Assembly (NCBI RefSeq): GCF_000212395.1
Contig: NC_015499.1
Span: forward strand, 647,501-711,500
Direction: 5' to 3'
Source: Thermodesulfobium narugense DSM 14796
Lineage (GTDB): Bacteria > Thermodesulfobiota > Thermodesulfobiia > Thermodesulfobiales > Thermodesulfobiaceae
Length of the DNA stretch: 64,000 nt
The notes under the pieces are model-generated. The model searched no databases and was not told where the DNA came from. It saw only the letters and a program-made list of their open reading frames with translations. The stretch's first letter is position 1. Each line of letters begins with the position of its first letter. Positions 18,429 through 28,200 of this stretch are shown in pieces. Both the position numbers and the translations under genes were made by a program.

Positions 18429-18908
18429 ATGAAAAAATTAATTTTATTTTTACTTGTTGTTTTGTCGGTTATTTTGCTTTTTCAAAGTAGTTCTTTTGCT
18501 GGGCCCGAATCAAATCCAAGCTTAGAAGGAACAGTAATTTTTACACATGGTACAGCTACAGATGCACTAAAAGATTACTTTTCTGACTGGATGAAGGGTG
18601 ATTATGATAAAATGTATCAGTATCTTTTAAAAGGTGATAAGAAAATAATTTCTAAGGATACTTTTGTAAATGAGTTTAAAAAAGCTGAAGCTGGTGGCCT
18701 AAGGCTTGAATCTTTTAAACTGTCAAAAGCTGTTTTTAAAACAGCAAGAGGATATGCTGAAATTAATGCAAAGATTACTTTTACTGAGAACAATCAAAAA
18801 TTTGATATAGTTAAGACTATAACAATGTATGTAGAAGATAATGAATGGAGACTTTCTTCAATCCCCATTTATTTTCCTGGGTCACCGGGCTCAATGTTGC
18901 CAGATTAA
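18429..18908 (+). CDS. Secreted DUF4878/NTF2-like protein
   Basis: A 159-residue protein with a clear signal peptide (hydrophobic 4-20, then 'SSFAGPE'). The mature part looks like a small NTF2-like fold: an N-terminal helix 'ATDALKDYFSDWMKGDYDKMYQYLLKGDKK', then strands ending 'TITMYVEDNEWRLSSIPIYFPG'. This is the usual order in DUF4878-type exported proteins. No catalytic residues are evident and the function is unknown. AAGGAG at 18416-18421 precedes the ATG. The protein at 24772 has a related layout. Confidence 0.6.
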   Translation: MKKLILFLLVVLSVILLFQSSSFAGPESNPSLEGTVIFTHGTATDALKDYFSDWMKGDYDKMYQYLLKGDKKIISKDTFVNEFKKAEAGGLRLESFKLSKAVFKTARGYAEINAKITFTENNQKFDIVKTITMYVEDNEWRLSSIPIYFPGSPGSMLPD

Positions 18909-18950
18909 GTACTTATAAATTACTTTTTTTATATCGAAGGAGGAGTTGTT

Positions 18951-19973
18951 TTGTCTTTGGAGTCTTTAAAAAATAAGGCTATGGAAGAGATAGAAAAGGC
19001 TTCATCCAGTCAAGAAGTATTGGAAATATACTCAAGATATCTTGGTAGAAAAGGTTTGATTAATGAACTTTTTAACAAAATGAAAGATTTAACTCCAGAG
19101 GAAAAAAGAAAAATGGGAATGCAGCTTAATAGTATAAAAACCTTCATAAATGAGATACGAGACAAAAAATTAAAAATAATTAAAGAACGTGAAATATACA
19201 ATAATTTGTCAAAAGTAAAAATTGATAATTCTTTACCTGGTGATTGCAAAAATGTTGGCACTTTACATCCATTAACAAAGGTAATTGATAAAATTATAAG
19301 CATATTTGTTGGCATCGGATATTCGATATTTGAAGGGCCTGAAATAGAAAGCGATTATTATAACTTTGAGGCATTAAATATACCCAAAGACCATCCTGCA
19401 AGAGAGATGCAAGACTCATTTTATCTATCAAATGATTTTCTACTTAGAACTCATACCTCTCCTGTTCAAATTAGGGCAATGCAATCATTAAAACCGCCAA
19501 TTAGAATAATTGCACCTGGTAAAACTTACAGAAGAGATGCAAAGGATTCAAGACATTCTCCAGTATTTCATCAAGTTGAAGGTCTAGCAATCGGAAAGAG
19601 AATTTCATTTGCTAATCTAAAAGGAACATTAGAATATTTTGCTAAATCTTTCTTTGGTGAAAAATGCGAAATCCAGTTTAGGCCTAGTTATTTCCCATTT
19701 ACAGAACCAAGTGCAGAGGTTGATATAAAGTGTATTTTTTGTGAAGGAAAAGGTTGTGCTATCTGTAGCCACACTGGATGGTTAGAAGTGTTAGGCGCTG
19801 GAATGGTTCATCCAAATGTTTTAAGAAATGTAGGTTATAATCCTGAAGAATGGCAGGGTTTTGCTTTTGGGATGGGGCCTGAAAGGTTAGCAATGCTTAA
19901 ATATTCTATAAACGATATAAGAATGTTCTATGATAACGATGTAAGATTCATTCATTCTTTCATTGGAAATTAG
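18951..19973 (+). CDS. pheS: Phenylalanine--tRNA ligase alpha subunit
   Basis: The catalytic alpha subunit of the heterotetrameric PheRS. In 340 residues it has the N-terminal coiled coil (about 1-85), class II motif 2 ('GKTYRRDAKDSRHSPVFHQVEG'), a Zn-type cysteine cluster 'CIFCEGKGCAIC' (absent from some PheS), and motif 3 'GFAFGMGPERLAMLKY'. The TTG start at 18951 is seven bases after GGAGG. pheT follows after a 70-base AT-rich gap. No T-box leader motif is visible upstream. Confidence 0.96.
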   Translation: MSLESLKNKAMEEIEKASSSQEVLEIYSRYLGRKGLINELFNKMKDLTPEEKRKMGMQLNSIKTFINEIRDKKLKIIKEREIYNNLSKVKIDNSLPGDCKNVGTLHPLTKVIDKIISIFVGIGYSIFEGPEIESDYYNFEALNIPKDHPAREMQDSFYLSNDFLLRTHTSPVQIRAMQSLKPPIRIIAPGKTYRRDAKDSRHSPVFHQVEGLAIGKRISFANLKGTLEYFAKSFFGEKCEIQFRPSYFPFTEPSAEVDIKCIFCEGKGCAICSHTGWLEVLGAGMVHPNVLRNVGYNPEEWQGFAFGMGPERLAMLKYSINDIRMFYDNDVRFIHSFIGN

Positions 19974-20043
19974 ATTTTAGTAATTTTAATTCTAATGTTT
20001 ATTATTATTAATTTTAAAAATTGTTAGAGGAGGTTTTGTTGTT

Positions 20044-22467
20044 TTGAAAGTTTCCCTGTCATGGTTAAGTGAAATTCTTGAAGAATCTCTTGATGAATAT
20101 ACTGTTTCAAATATATTGCAAAGCTCAGGGATAGAAGTTGAACAAATAGACGAGGTAAAAACTGATTTTAACAAGGTAGTAATTGGAAGGATTATTAATC
20201 ACGAAAAACATCCTGATGCAGATAGGCTTTTTGTTGTTGATGTGGATCTTGGAGGAGAAATAAAAAGAATTGTAACAGCTGCAACAAATTTAAGCGTTGG
20301 TGATATTGTGCCTGTTGCTCTTCATGGTTCAAGGTTATCAACCGGTACTATAATAAAGAAAACAAAGCTTAGGGGAATTTTGTCAGAGGGGATGTTTTGC
20401 TCTCCAAATGAATTAGGTTTTGGAAAAGATCACTCTGGTATTATGATTTTAAATGATGAAAAATTTCAAATAGGTTCGGATCTTGCGTCTGTCTTAGGTG
20501 AAAAAGATTATGTATTTGATCTTTCGATTCCTGCAAATAGACCTGATTTGATGAGCGTTGTTGGCGTTGCAAGGGAAATTGGTGCTAAATTAAGATTAAA
20601 AGTTAAAATTAATGATTTTGAGTGTAAAGATTCAAACGATTTTTCTCCTATTAAGGTTAGGATTGACTTTCCAGAAGGTTGTTTAGTTTACTTGGGGCAG
20701 TGGATCGAAGGTGTAAAGGTTAAACCCTCTTCGCCATTTATAGCTGAAAGGTTAAAAAAAGTTGGCATAAGACCAATTAATAATGTTGTAGATTGCACAA
20801 ACTATGTAATGTATCTTTTTGGACATCCTTTGCACGCATTTGATATGGGTAAAATTAACAATAGAATTATTGTAAGACGTGCATTTGATAATGAATGCCT
20901 GGTATTACTGGATGGGTCTGAAGTTATATTAAATGAGAATGATATAGTAATTGCAGATGAATCAGGTTCTATAGGTCTTGCTGGGATAATGGGAGCTGGT
21001 AACTCAGAAATATCAAACGCAACAACTGATGTCTTTCTTGAAGCAGCTATTTTTAACCATGTAAATATTCGAAGGACGTCAAGAAGATTAGGTATTAGAA
21101 CTGAAGCCTCTATAAGGTTTGAAAAAGGTTTATACTGGAAAGATGTATCTGAAATAATATCCTTTGCTTCTAAAATGATAGCATCGGTTTCAGACGGTAT
21201 TTTGCACAAAAAAATAGAAATTGATGGAAAAGTGCCTGAAAGCTCAAAAGATATTTATTTAGTTCCTGAGAAAGTTAATAGTATATTGGGAACAACTTTT
21301 TCTAAGACTGATATTCAAGAATCTCTTCAAAACTTAGGGTTTAAAGTAGAATGTAAAGATAGCTCGTTTAGAGTGAGTAGTCCTACTTATAGATTGGATA
21401 TCAAAGAGGCTGAAGATTTAGTTGAAGAAGTGGCAAGATTTCAGGGATTTGATAAAATTCCCTCTACTTTGCCAGGTGAACCTATGCCTGGTTTTTTGCC
21501 CAAAAAGATTGAACTTATTAATAAAATTAAAAGCTATTTTGCAAATAACGGTTTTACAGAATCAATTAGCGACAGCTTAATATCGATGGAAGATGTCCTA
21601 AAGACGAATATAATTTCAACAGATGACATAGATAAAGCAACTTTTATTGAGAATAGAGTTATAAAAGTTTTATCTCCTCTTTCTGAAGAGCATAGCGTTT
21701 TGAGGACTTCGATGTTAGAGCCTTTAACAATGCTTTTAAAAAGACATTTGAATAGACAAATTTACGATATTTCCTTTTTTGAAGTAGGTAAAGTGTTTAA
21801 AAAAATAAACAATTCTTTTTTGGAAGAAAATCTGTTAGGTTTGATTGCTACAGGCAAAAGACAGTTAGATCCTTGGAGATTGCCCGTTGAAGATAAGAAT
21901 TGGTCATTTTATTCATTTAAAGGAGTTTTTGAGAATTTCTTTAGATCTTTTGGAATAGTAGATTGGGAAATTTCTTCTGATGTAGACTACATATTCCATC
22001 CATCTATTTCATGTGCATTTGTAATTAATGACAAGAAAGTATTAGAGATAGGCGAAGTCAATCCAAGAATTTTACATAATTGGGAAATAAATCAAACATT
22101 TTTTTATGCGCAGCTATTTGTTGATGAGTTTCTTGATCTGTTAGAATTTAAAAATGTTAAACACGTTTTTTCAGTCTTTCCAGCAGCAACTAGGGATATT
22201 TCGATGCTTGTATCAAAAGAAACATTTTATTCTAAAATTAGAAATGAAATTAAAATGCTAGAATGTCCAATACTTGAAAACATAAGTATTTTAGACGTTT
22301 ATCAAGGAAAGGGTATACCTGAAGACATGAAAAGTATAACTTTAAGTTTAAGGTTTAGAAGTGAGGAAAAGACTTTATCTAATGAAGAAATAACTGAATG
22401 GGTAGAAAAAATAATAAAAAAATTAAAAGATAACTTGGGCATTCAGATTAGAAGCGAAGTTAATTAA
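20044..22467 (+). CDS. pheT: Phenylalanine--tRNA ligase beta subunit
   Basis: The beta subunit of PheRS, 807 residues, full length for the family. Domains in order: a tRNA-binding OB domain (about 40-150, 'VVIGRIINHEKHPDADRL'), the B3/B4 editing domain (about 210-380, with 'NVVDCTNYVMYLFGHPLHAFD'), the B5 domain (about 400-470), a class II-like core (about 480-690) and a C-terminal FDX-ACB anticodon domain (about 715-807, 'FSVFPAATRDISMLV'). The start is TTG 20044, ten bases after GAGGAGG. It is transcribed with pheS. Confidence 0.96.
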   Translation: MKVSLSWLSEILEESLDEYTVSNILQSSGIEVEQIDEVKTDFNKVVIGRIINHEKHPDADRLFVVDVDLGGEIKRIVTAATNLSVGDIVPVALHGSRLSTGTIIKKTKLRGILSEGMFCSPNELGFGKDHSGIMILNDEKFQIGSDLASVLGEKDYVFDLSIPANRPDLMSVVGVAREIGAKLRLKVKINDFECKDSNDFSPIKVRIDFPEGCLVYLGQWIEGVKVKPSSPFIAERLKKVGIRPINNVVDCTNYVMYLFGHPLHAFDMGKINNRIIVRRAFDNECLVLLDGSEVILNENDIVIADESGSIGLAGIMGAGNSEISNATTDVFLEAAIFNHVNIRRTSRRLGIRTEASIRFEKGLYWKDVSEIISFASKMIASVSDGILHKKIEIDGKVPESSKDIYLVPEKVNSILGTTFSKTDIQESLQNLGFKVECKDSSFRVSSPTYRLDIKEAEDLVEEVARFQGFDKIPSTLPGEPMPGFLPKKIELINKIKSYFANNGFTESISDSLISMEDVLKTNIISTDDIDKATFIENRVIKVLSPLSEEHSVLRTSMLEPLTMLLKRHLNRQIYDISFFEVGKVFKKINNSFLEENLLGLIATGKRQLDPWRLPVEDKNWSFYSFKGVFENFFRSFGIVDWEISSDVDYIFHPSISCAFVINDKKVLEIGEVNPRILHNWEINQTFFYAQLFVDEFLDLLEFKNVKHVFSVFPAATRDISMLVSKETFYSKIRNEIKMLECPILENISILDVYQGKGIPEDMKSITLSLRFRSEEKTLSNEEITEWVEKIIKKLKDNLGIQIRSEVN

Positions 22468-22513
22468 TAGTTAAATTCCTTCTTTATGTATTTAGTGAGG
22501 CGAGATTTGATTT

Positions 22514-23008
22514 ATGAATTTTGTTGACTTATTAATATTAGTTGTGGTCGTACTATCTTACTTTAGTGGTTATAAAACTGGTCTAATTGTTGTTTTTACT
22601 TTCATTTTTGCATTCTTTTTATCTTTGTATCTTACTCCTCATTTAATGAACATTGCTGAAGCCTTTTTTTCAAAAGCGCTATTGTTCAGTGGAAATAGCC
22701 TTATAAGTATTTCTTTTATTTTTACTCTACTTATGCTTAATGCTTTAATTGGCAAATTTTTGTTATTAATAGCTGATATCTTAGGTATTACTAGAATATC
22801 TAAAAATTCTTTTCTTGCAGGATTTTTAAATGTTTTTTTATCTATTTTAATATTGAGTTTGATAATTAAATCTTTAGACTGGGCGAAGATGTATATGCTC
22901 TTTTCAAATCAATGGAATAGTTCTTTAACTAGACATTATTTATTAGAATTAAATAACAATTTCTTTAAGTACTTTCCTTTCAACTTCTCTTTGCCATGGA
23001 AAAGTTAA
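22514..23008 (+). CDS. CvpA family membrane protein
   Basis: A 164-residue protein with four membrane helices and the CvpA pattern: 'NFVDLLILVVVVLSYFSGYKTGLI' at the N-terminus, then a helix-loop around 'ITRISKNSFLAGFLNVFLSILILSLI'. In Bacillus a CvpA-family gene (yshB) lies between the pheST region and polX. The same order here supports the call. The molecular role is not established outside colicin V export in E. coli. It overlaps the next gene by 13 bp. Confidence 0.75.
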   Translation: MNFVDLLILVVVVLSYFSGYKTGLIVVFTFIFAFFLSLYLTPHLMNIAEAFFSKALLFSGNSLISISFIFTLLMLNALIGKFLLLIADILGITRISKNSFLAGFLNVFLSILILSLIIKSLDWAKMYMLFSNQWNSSLTRHYLLELNNNFFKYFPFNFSLPWKS

Positions 23009-24717
23009 AATACAAGAGCAACCAGAGAGCTGCGGATGTAGCCAGAAGATTAAAGGATATAATTGATTTTCATCAACTAATTAAAATTAACGATGTTTCT
23101 AATTTTTATAGAGCATACGATATTGTTCTAAAGTGGAACAAAGAATCTTATACTATAGTTTTTGGAGAAGAAAATAACTTACTTCCAACTAATATGAAAT
23201 TAAAATTAAGAAAAATGTTTGCTGGTTTGAAAATAGATGAGGAAGTGGAATTAAATAAGATTAATAATTTTAATAAAGCTTTTTTTAAGTTTTGTGGTAG
23301 CACTTTAGAGGAAGAAATTTTAGCTAAATATAGCGTATTTGGTCCAATATCTTTTTATAAAGCTTTTCATTCTTATAAAAAGTTTAGGGAAATTTTAAAT
23401 TATTATTTAGATGAATCAAATTTTTATGATTTTTATCTTTTTTATTTCAAAAGTTCCAAAAAACCTATAGGGAGAGCTATTAGATGTTATGAAAAATTGA
23501 GGGCAATTTATCCCTTATTAGAACCTGTTGGTTCGCTTTTAAGATTTGATGAAATGATTTATCCAGTAGAACTGCTTTTTAAAGAGAATTCTAATTTTGA
23601 ATCTTCTAATTTAGGAAGCTTTAAATATCTTTACAAAACAAATGTTTATATGCTGCTTTATGATAAAGAAAGCCAGCTAGAAGTAAAGATATATTTGCCA
23701 GGCGAAAACTTTATAATTCAAAAATGGTTTTTAACTGGAACACTAAGACATAATGAAATATTAACTGATCTTGCAAAACAAAAATTTGAATCCTTTAAAA
23801 TTTTTAAAAATAATTTCTTTATAAATAATAATAAGATAACAATTAATTGTGAAAGGGATGTGTATAAAAAGTTAGGTTTTAATTATGTTTATCCAGAACT
23901 TAGATGTGGTGGACGTGAGTTGTTCAAAAATAGAGAAGAGTTAAATATTGTGAATTTTAATGATATCAAGTCTGATTTACATGTCCATACAAATTATAGT
24001 GATGGAACTCATTCCATTGAAGAATTAGTGGATTTTTATATGTCTAAAGGTTTTCAATATATAGTTCTGACTGATCACTCTGTTTCTCTTTCGCAGGGAA
24101 GAGGATTAGACATTGATACTTTGATTGAGAAAAATGAGCTTATAGATAAATTAAACAAGCAGGTAGAAAAATTTAAGATATTTAAAGGAGCTGAAGTTGA
24201 TATATTAGAGGATGGATCTTTAGATTATCCCGATTGGGTTTTAGAAAATCTAGATTTTGTGATTGCATCAGTGCATCAAAATTATGATTTAGATGAAGAC
24301 GCTATGACCTTTAGGTTTGAAAAGGCCATAAAAAACCCTTATGTTCATATGATTGGACATATAAGTGGAAGGCTTGTGGGTTTTTTACCCATTTATAACG
24401 TCGACCTACAGAGGTTACTAAGGCTTGCTTCTGAATATAGTACTATAATTGAAATCAATGGGAATCCAGCTCGGTTGGATTTGGATTGTGCTTCGATTAA
24501 AACTTATAAAAATAAGTTTAAGAACTTGTATGCCGTAAACACTGATCTACATAATTTTAGACAATATGATATAAGATTTTATTGTTCGGTGATGACCGCA
24601 AGGAAGTCTTATTTAAAAAGTTGTGATATCGTGAATTCTCTTAATTTGAATGAATTCGAAAGTTTGATAAGAGATATTAGAATCAGAAAGCTTAGAAAAA
24701 ACAATCTTTTAGTTTGA
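22996..24717 (+). CDS. PolX-family protein with degenerate polymerase domain and intact PHP domain
   Basis: PolX proteins join a family X DNA polymerase to a PHP phosphoesterase and act in repair. This one has 573 residues, the usual length (B. subtilis PolX is 570), and the usual neighbours. The N-terminal lyase-like helix is recognisable. In the palm, the canonical G-S-x-R-R-x-x-E-x-x-x-D-x-D reads G179-SLLRFDEMIYP190-V-E192, so both metal-binding aspartates are replaced. The third aspartate is also missing near 'QLEVKIYL' (227-234). TGT 247-249 and 'YPELRCGGREL' survive. The PHP domain is intact: H329, H331, D336, H361, E400, H427, H455, D517, H519. It is probably a nuclease or phosphoesterase without polymerase activity. 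Confidence 0.8.
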   Translation: MEKLKYKSNQRAADVARRLKDIIDFHQLIKINDVSNFYRAYDIVLKWNKESYTIVFGEENNLLPTNMKLKLRKMFAGLKIDEEVELNKINNFNKAFFKFCGSTLEEEILAKYSVFGPISFYKAFHSYKKFREILNYYLDESNFYDFYLFYFKSSKKPIGRAIRCYEKLRAIYPLLEPVGSLLRFDEMIYPVELLFKENSNFESSNLGSFKYLYKTNVYMLLYDKESQLEVKIYLPGENFIIQKWFLTGTLRHNEILTDLAKQKFESFKIFKNNFFINNNKITINCERDVYKKLGFNYVYPELRCGGRELFKNREELNIVNFNDIKSDLHVHTNYSDGTHSIEELVDFYMSKGFQYIVLTDHSVSLSQGRGLDIDTLIEKNELIDKLNKQVEKFKIFKGAEVDILEDGSLDYPDWVLENLDFVIASVHQNYDLDEDAMTFRFEKAIKNPYVHMIGHISGRLVGFLPIYNVDLQRLLRLASEYSTIIEINGNPARLDLDCASIKTYKNKFKNLYAVNTDLHNFRQYDIRFYCSVMTARKSYLKSCDIVNSLNLNEFESLIRDIRIRKLRKNNLLV

Positions 24718-24771
24718 AAAATAGAGGTGTTACTTATTTTTATAAATAATAAAAATATGGTGTCTTGAAAT

Positions 24772-25227
24772 ATGATAGATAAATTATGGTGGCATATTAA
24801 AAGACTGTTAAAAATTTTAATAGCAATGTTTATAGTGATTTTTTTGCCTCTTTATTGGTTTATTAATCAGGTAGGACCAAAATATTATATAAGCTCTGAA
24901 ACTCCAAGTTTTGTTGTTGAAAAATATCTTGATGGGAAGAGAAATGATGACTTTTATGAGATATATACTAATTACCCATCTATTTTTAAAAAGGAATTGT
25001 ATGGTATTGCCTATAGTGGATGGACAAAAAACATATATCAAGAAGTAAGATATAGAGTAGTTGACGTTAAAAATTTTGGCAATGAGGCGTATGTTAATGT
25101 TCTTGTAACCTTGATAGGAGGAGATAGAAAGATGACGCAATATGTTTTAAGAAAAGAAAATGGTTTGTGGAAAATTGTTTATGATAGAGATTTAGGTTTT
25201 GTAGAATTTTCTTCTAAGGCTAATTGA
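24772..25227 (+). CDS. Membrane-anchored NTF2-like protein of unknown function
   Basis: A 151-residue protein with one N-terminal membrane helix (about 12-33, 'IAMFIVIFLPLYWFINQV') and an extracytoplasmic domain. The domain starts with a short helix 'FVVEKYLDGKRNDDFYEIYTN' and continues as strands 'VRYRVVDVKNFGNEAYVNVLVTLIGG' and 'YVLRKENGLWKIVYDRDLGFV'. This helix-then-strands order with a tryptophan-containing last strand resembles DUF4878/NTF2-like exported proteins and the protein at 18429. No ribosome site is obvious. It abuts dnaE with one base between stop and start. Confidence 0.5.
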   Translation: MIDKLWWHIKRLLKILIAMFIVIFLPLYWFINQVGPKYYISSETPSFVVEKYLDGKRNDDFYEIYTNYPSIFKKELYGIAYSGWTKNIYQEVRYRVVDVKNFGNEAYVNVLVTLIGGDRKMTQYVLRKENGLWKIVYDRDLGFVEFSSKAN

Positions 25228-25228
25228 C

Positions 25229-28200
25229 ATGAGCTTTGTTCATCTTCACGTACACAGTGAATACAGTTTACTGGATGGCGCAAGTAGATTAGATGATATA
25301 ATTCTCAAGGCAAAAAATGATAACATGCAAGCACTAGCGCTTACTGACCACGGAAATATGTATGGCGCCCTTAAGTTTTATTCTTTGGCAAAGGAACATG
25401 AAATAAAACCATTAATAGGTTGTGAGATGTATATTACTGATGATATGACCAAACAGACGAGAGCTAATGGCGATCTTGATACCTATTTATCTCATTTAAT
25501 CCTTATTGCAAAAGATTTTGAAGGCTATAAAAATCTAGTTAGACTAGTTTCTTTTGGTTTTCTTAAAGGATTTTATTATAAACCAAGGATTGATTTAAAA
25601 ACTTTATTTGAATACAAGAAAGGTCTAATAGTTTCAAGTGCTTGTATGTACGGAAGAATACCTCAACTAATTCTCTCTAATAAAAAGGATCAAGCAGTTG
25701 AACTTGCAAAAACCTTTAAAGAACAATTTGGTGATGACTTTTATCTTGAAATTCAGGATCATGGACTTCCTGAAGAGAAGAAGTTAATTCCAGTAATAAT
25801 AAATATGTCTCAGGATTTGAATATTCCACTAATAGCTACTAATGATTCTCACTATACCAATAAAGAAGATGCTGAGTTTCATGACGTACTACTTTGCATT
25901 CAAACAAAAAAAACAGTTCAGGATGAAAATCGAATGAAATTCAATACTGATTCTCTTTATTTTAAAACTTCTGAAGAAATGAAAGAACTTTTTTCTTATT
26001 GCAAAGATGCTGTTGAGAATACTTTAATAGTTGCAGATAAATGTAGTTTAGAATTACCAATTGGCAAGGTAACAGTACCGAAGTTTCCTTGTCCTGAGGG
26101 CAAAAGTGAGAGAGAATATTTGAACCTATTAATTGAAAAAGGCTTAAATCGAAGATATAAGGGCAATATAACCAAAGAGATCGAAGAGCGTTTAAAATAT
26201 GAACTTGATATTATACAAAAAACTGGTTATGAAGGTTATTTTCTAATAGTATCTGATTATATTAATTATGCAAAGGAGAATGGAATTCAAGTTGGTCCTG
26301 GTAGAGGCTCTGCTGCTGGGAGTCTGGTTGCATATGTTCTTGGGATAACTGACATTGATCCTTTGAAGTATAATTTGCTTTTTGAGAGATTCTTAAATCC
26401 AGAAAGGGTAAATCCACCCGATATTGATGTTGATTTTTGTATAGAGAAGAGAGCACAAGTTTTGAATTATTTGGTTAAAAGATATGGTCAAGAAAATGTA
26501 GCCCAAATTGGTACTTTTGGAACTATGAACGCAAGAGCAGTAGTTAGAGATGTTGGAAGAACATTAGGTAAGCCTCTTAGTATTGTTGACAAACTAGCAA
26601 AATTAATTCCAAACAAGCCTGGTTCTCAAGCAACTTTGAAAGAAGCAGAAGAACTGCAAGAAGTAAAGCAGTTCTTAAATTCTAACCCCTCTCTAAAAGA
26701 GCTTTGGGAAAAAAGCATAAAGTTAGAAGGATTGACACGCCATAGCTCTGTTCATGCTGCTGGTGTGGTGATATCGCCTTTTCCTATTTATGATTTAATA
26801 CCTTTACAAAGACCATCTGAAGGTGATGTTCCGGTAACACAATGGCCCATGGAAGATGTAGAAAAATCAGGATTTTTAAAGATGGATTTGTTGGGGCTAA
26901 GAAACTTAACGGTAATTGGGAAAACTTTGGAATTAATTGAAAAGACTAGAGGTATAAAGGTTGATATAGAAGATATTCCTCTTGATGATCCGAAAGTTTA
27001 TGAGCTCTTAGAAAGAGGAGAGACTCTTGGAGTTTTTCAGCTAGAGAGTTCCGGAATGCAACAACTTTTAAAAGAAGTTAAGCCTGACAAATTTGAAGAT
27101 TTAATAGCAATACTTGCTCTTTACAGACCTGGTCCTATGAATTCTGGAATGGTAGAACAATTTATTAGACGAAAGCACAAAAAGGAACCTGTAGTATTTA
27201 TTCATAAAGATGTTGAGCCAATTCTTTCTGAAACGTATGGCGTTATGATTTATCAAGAGCAAATAATGCAGCTTGCAAGCATATTGGCAGGGTTTTCTCT
27301 AGGAGAAGCGGATCTTTTAAGAAGGGCAATGGGCAAAAAAAAGGCAGAAGTGATGGCGGCCCAAAAACCTAAGTTTGTGGAAGGGGCTATAAACAAAGGC
27401 TTAATTTCAAGGGAACAAGCTGAAAAAATATTTGATGATATGGCAAAGTTTGCAGAGTATGGTTTTAATAAATCTCATAGTGCTTCTTATGCTCTTATTA
27501 CATATAGAACTGCTTGGTTAAAGGTTTATTATACTCCTGAATATATGGCTGCTTTGCTTTCTTCTGTGTCTTCTGATACTGATAAAGTTGCTGAGTATAT
27601 TAAAGAAGCAAAAAAATTTGGCGTGGAGGTTTTATCTCCTGATGTAAACGAAAGTGGAGAAAACTTTACTGTAATAGGAAACAAAATTAGATTTGGTCTT
27701 TCTGCAATTAAAGGAGTTGGTAAGGCTGCAATTGATACTATATTAGCAAACAGACTCTCTGATGGCAATTTTAAAAATTTGAGAGATTTTATTTATAGAA
27801 CTAGTTCAAAGTCTGTAAATAAAAAGATTTATGAAAATTTAATAAAAGCTGGAGCACTCGATAATCTGTATAAAGATAGGCTAAATCTTTTAGATCAGTT
27901 GGATGAAGTTTTGGCTTTGGTAAAAAAGAGTACCAAAACAGACAATGAACATAGTTTATTTAATGAAGCCTTTGACGAGGAAGAGCTTTATATTGACAAT
28001 GACATTGAAATTATTCCCAAAAAAGACTTTGATCCAAGTTTAAAACTTGCATTTGAAAAGGAAGTTCTTGGATTGTATGTCAGTGGGCATCCACTTAAAC
28101 CTTATAAATTTTTGATTAATAGTATTTCAAATTTTAATATTTCTTCTCTAAACGAGCTCGATACTGAAAAGGTAAAAATTTGTGGAATAGTTTTCAATAA

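Noticed and set aside
18909-18950. T-box leader before pheS
   Set aside because: The gap is only 42 bases and lacks both the conserved T-box sequence and a terminator.
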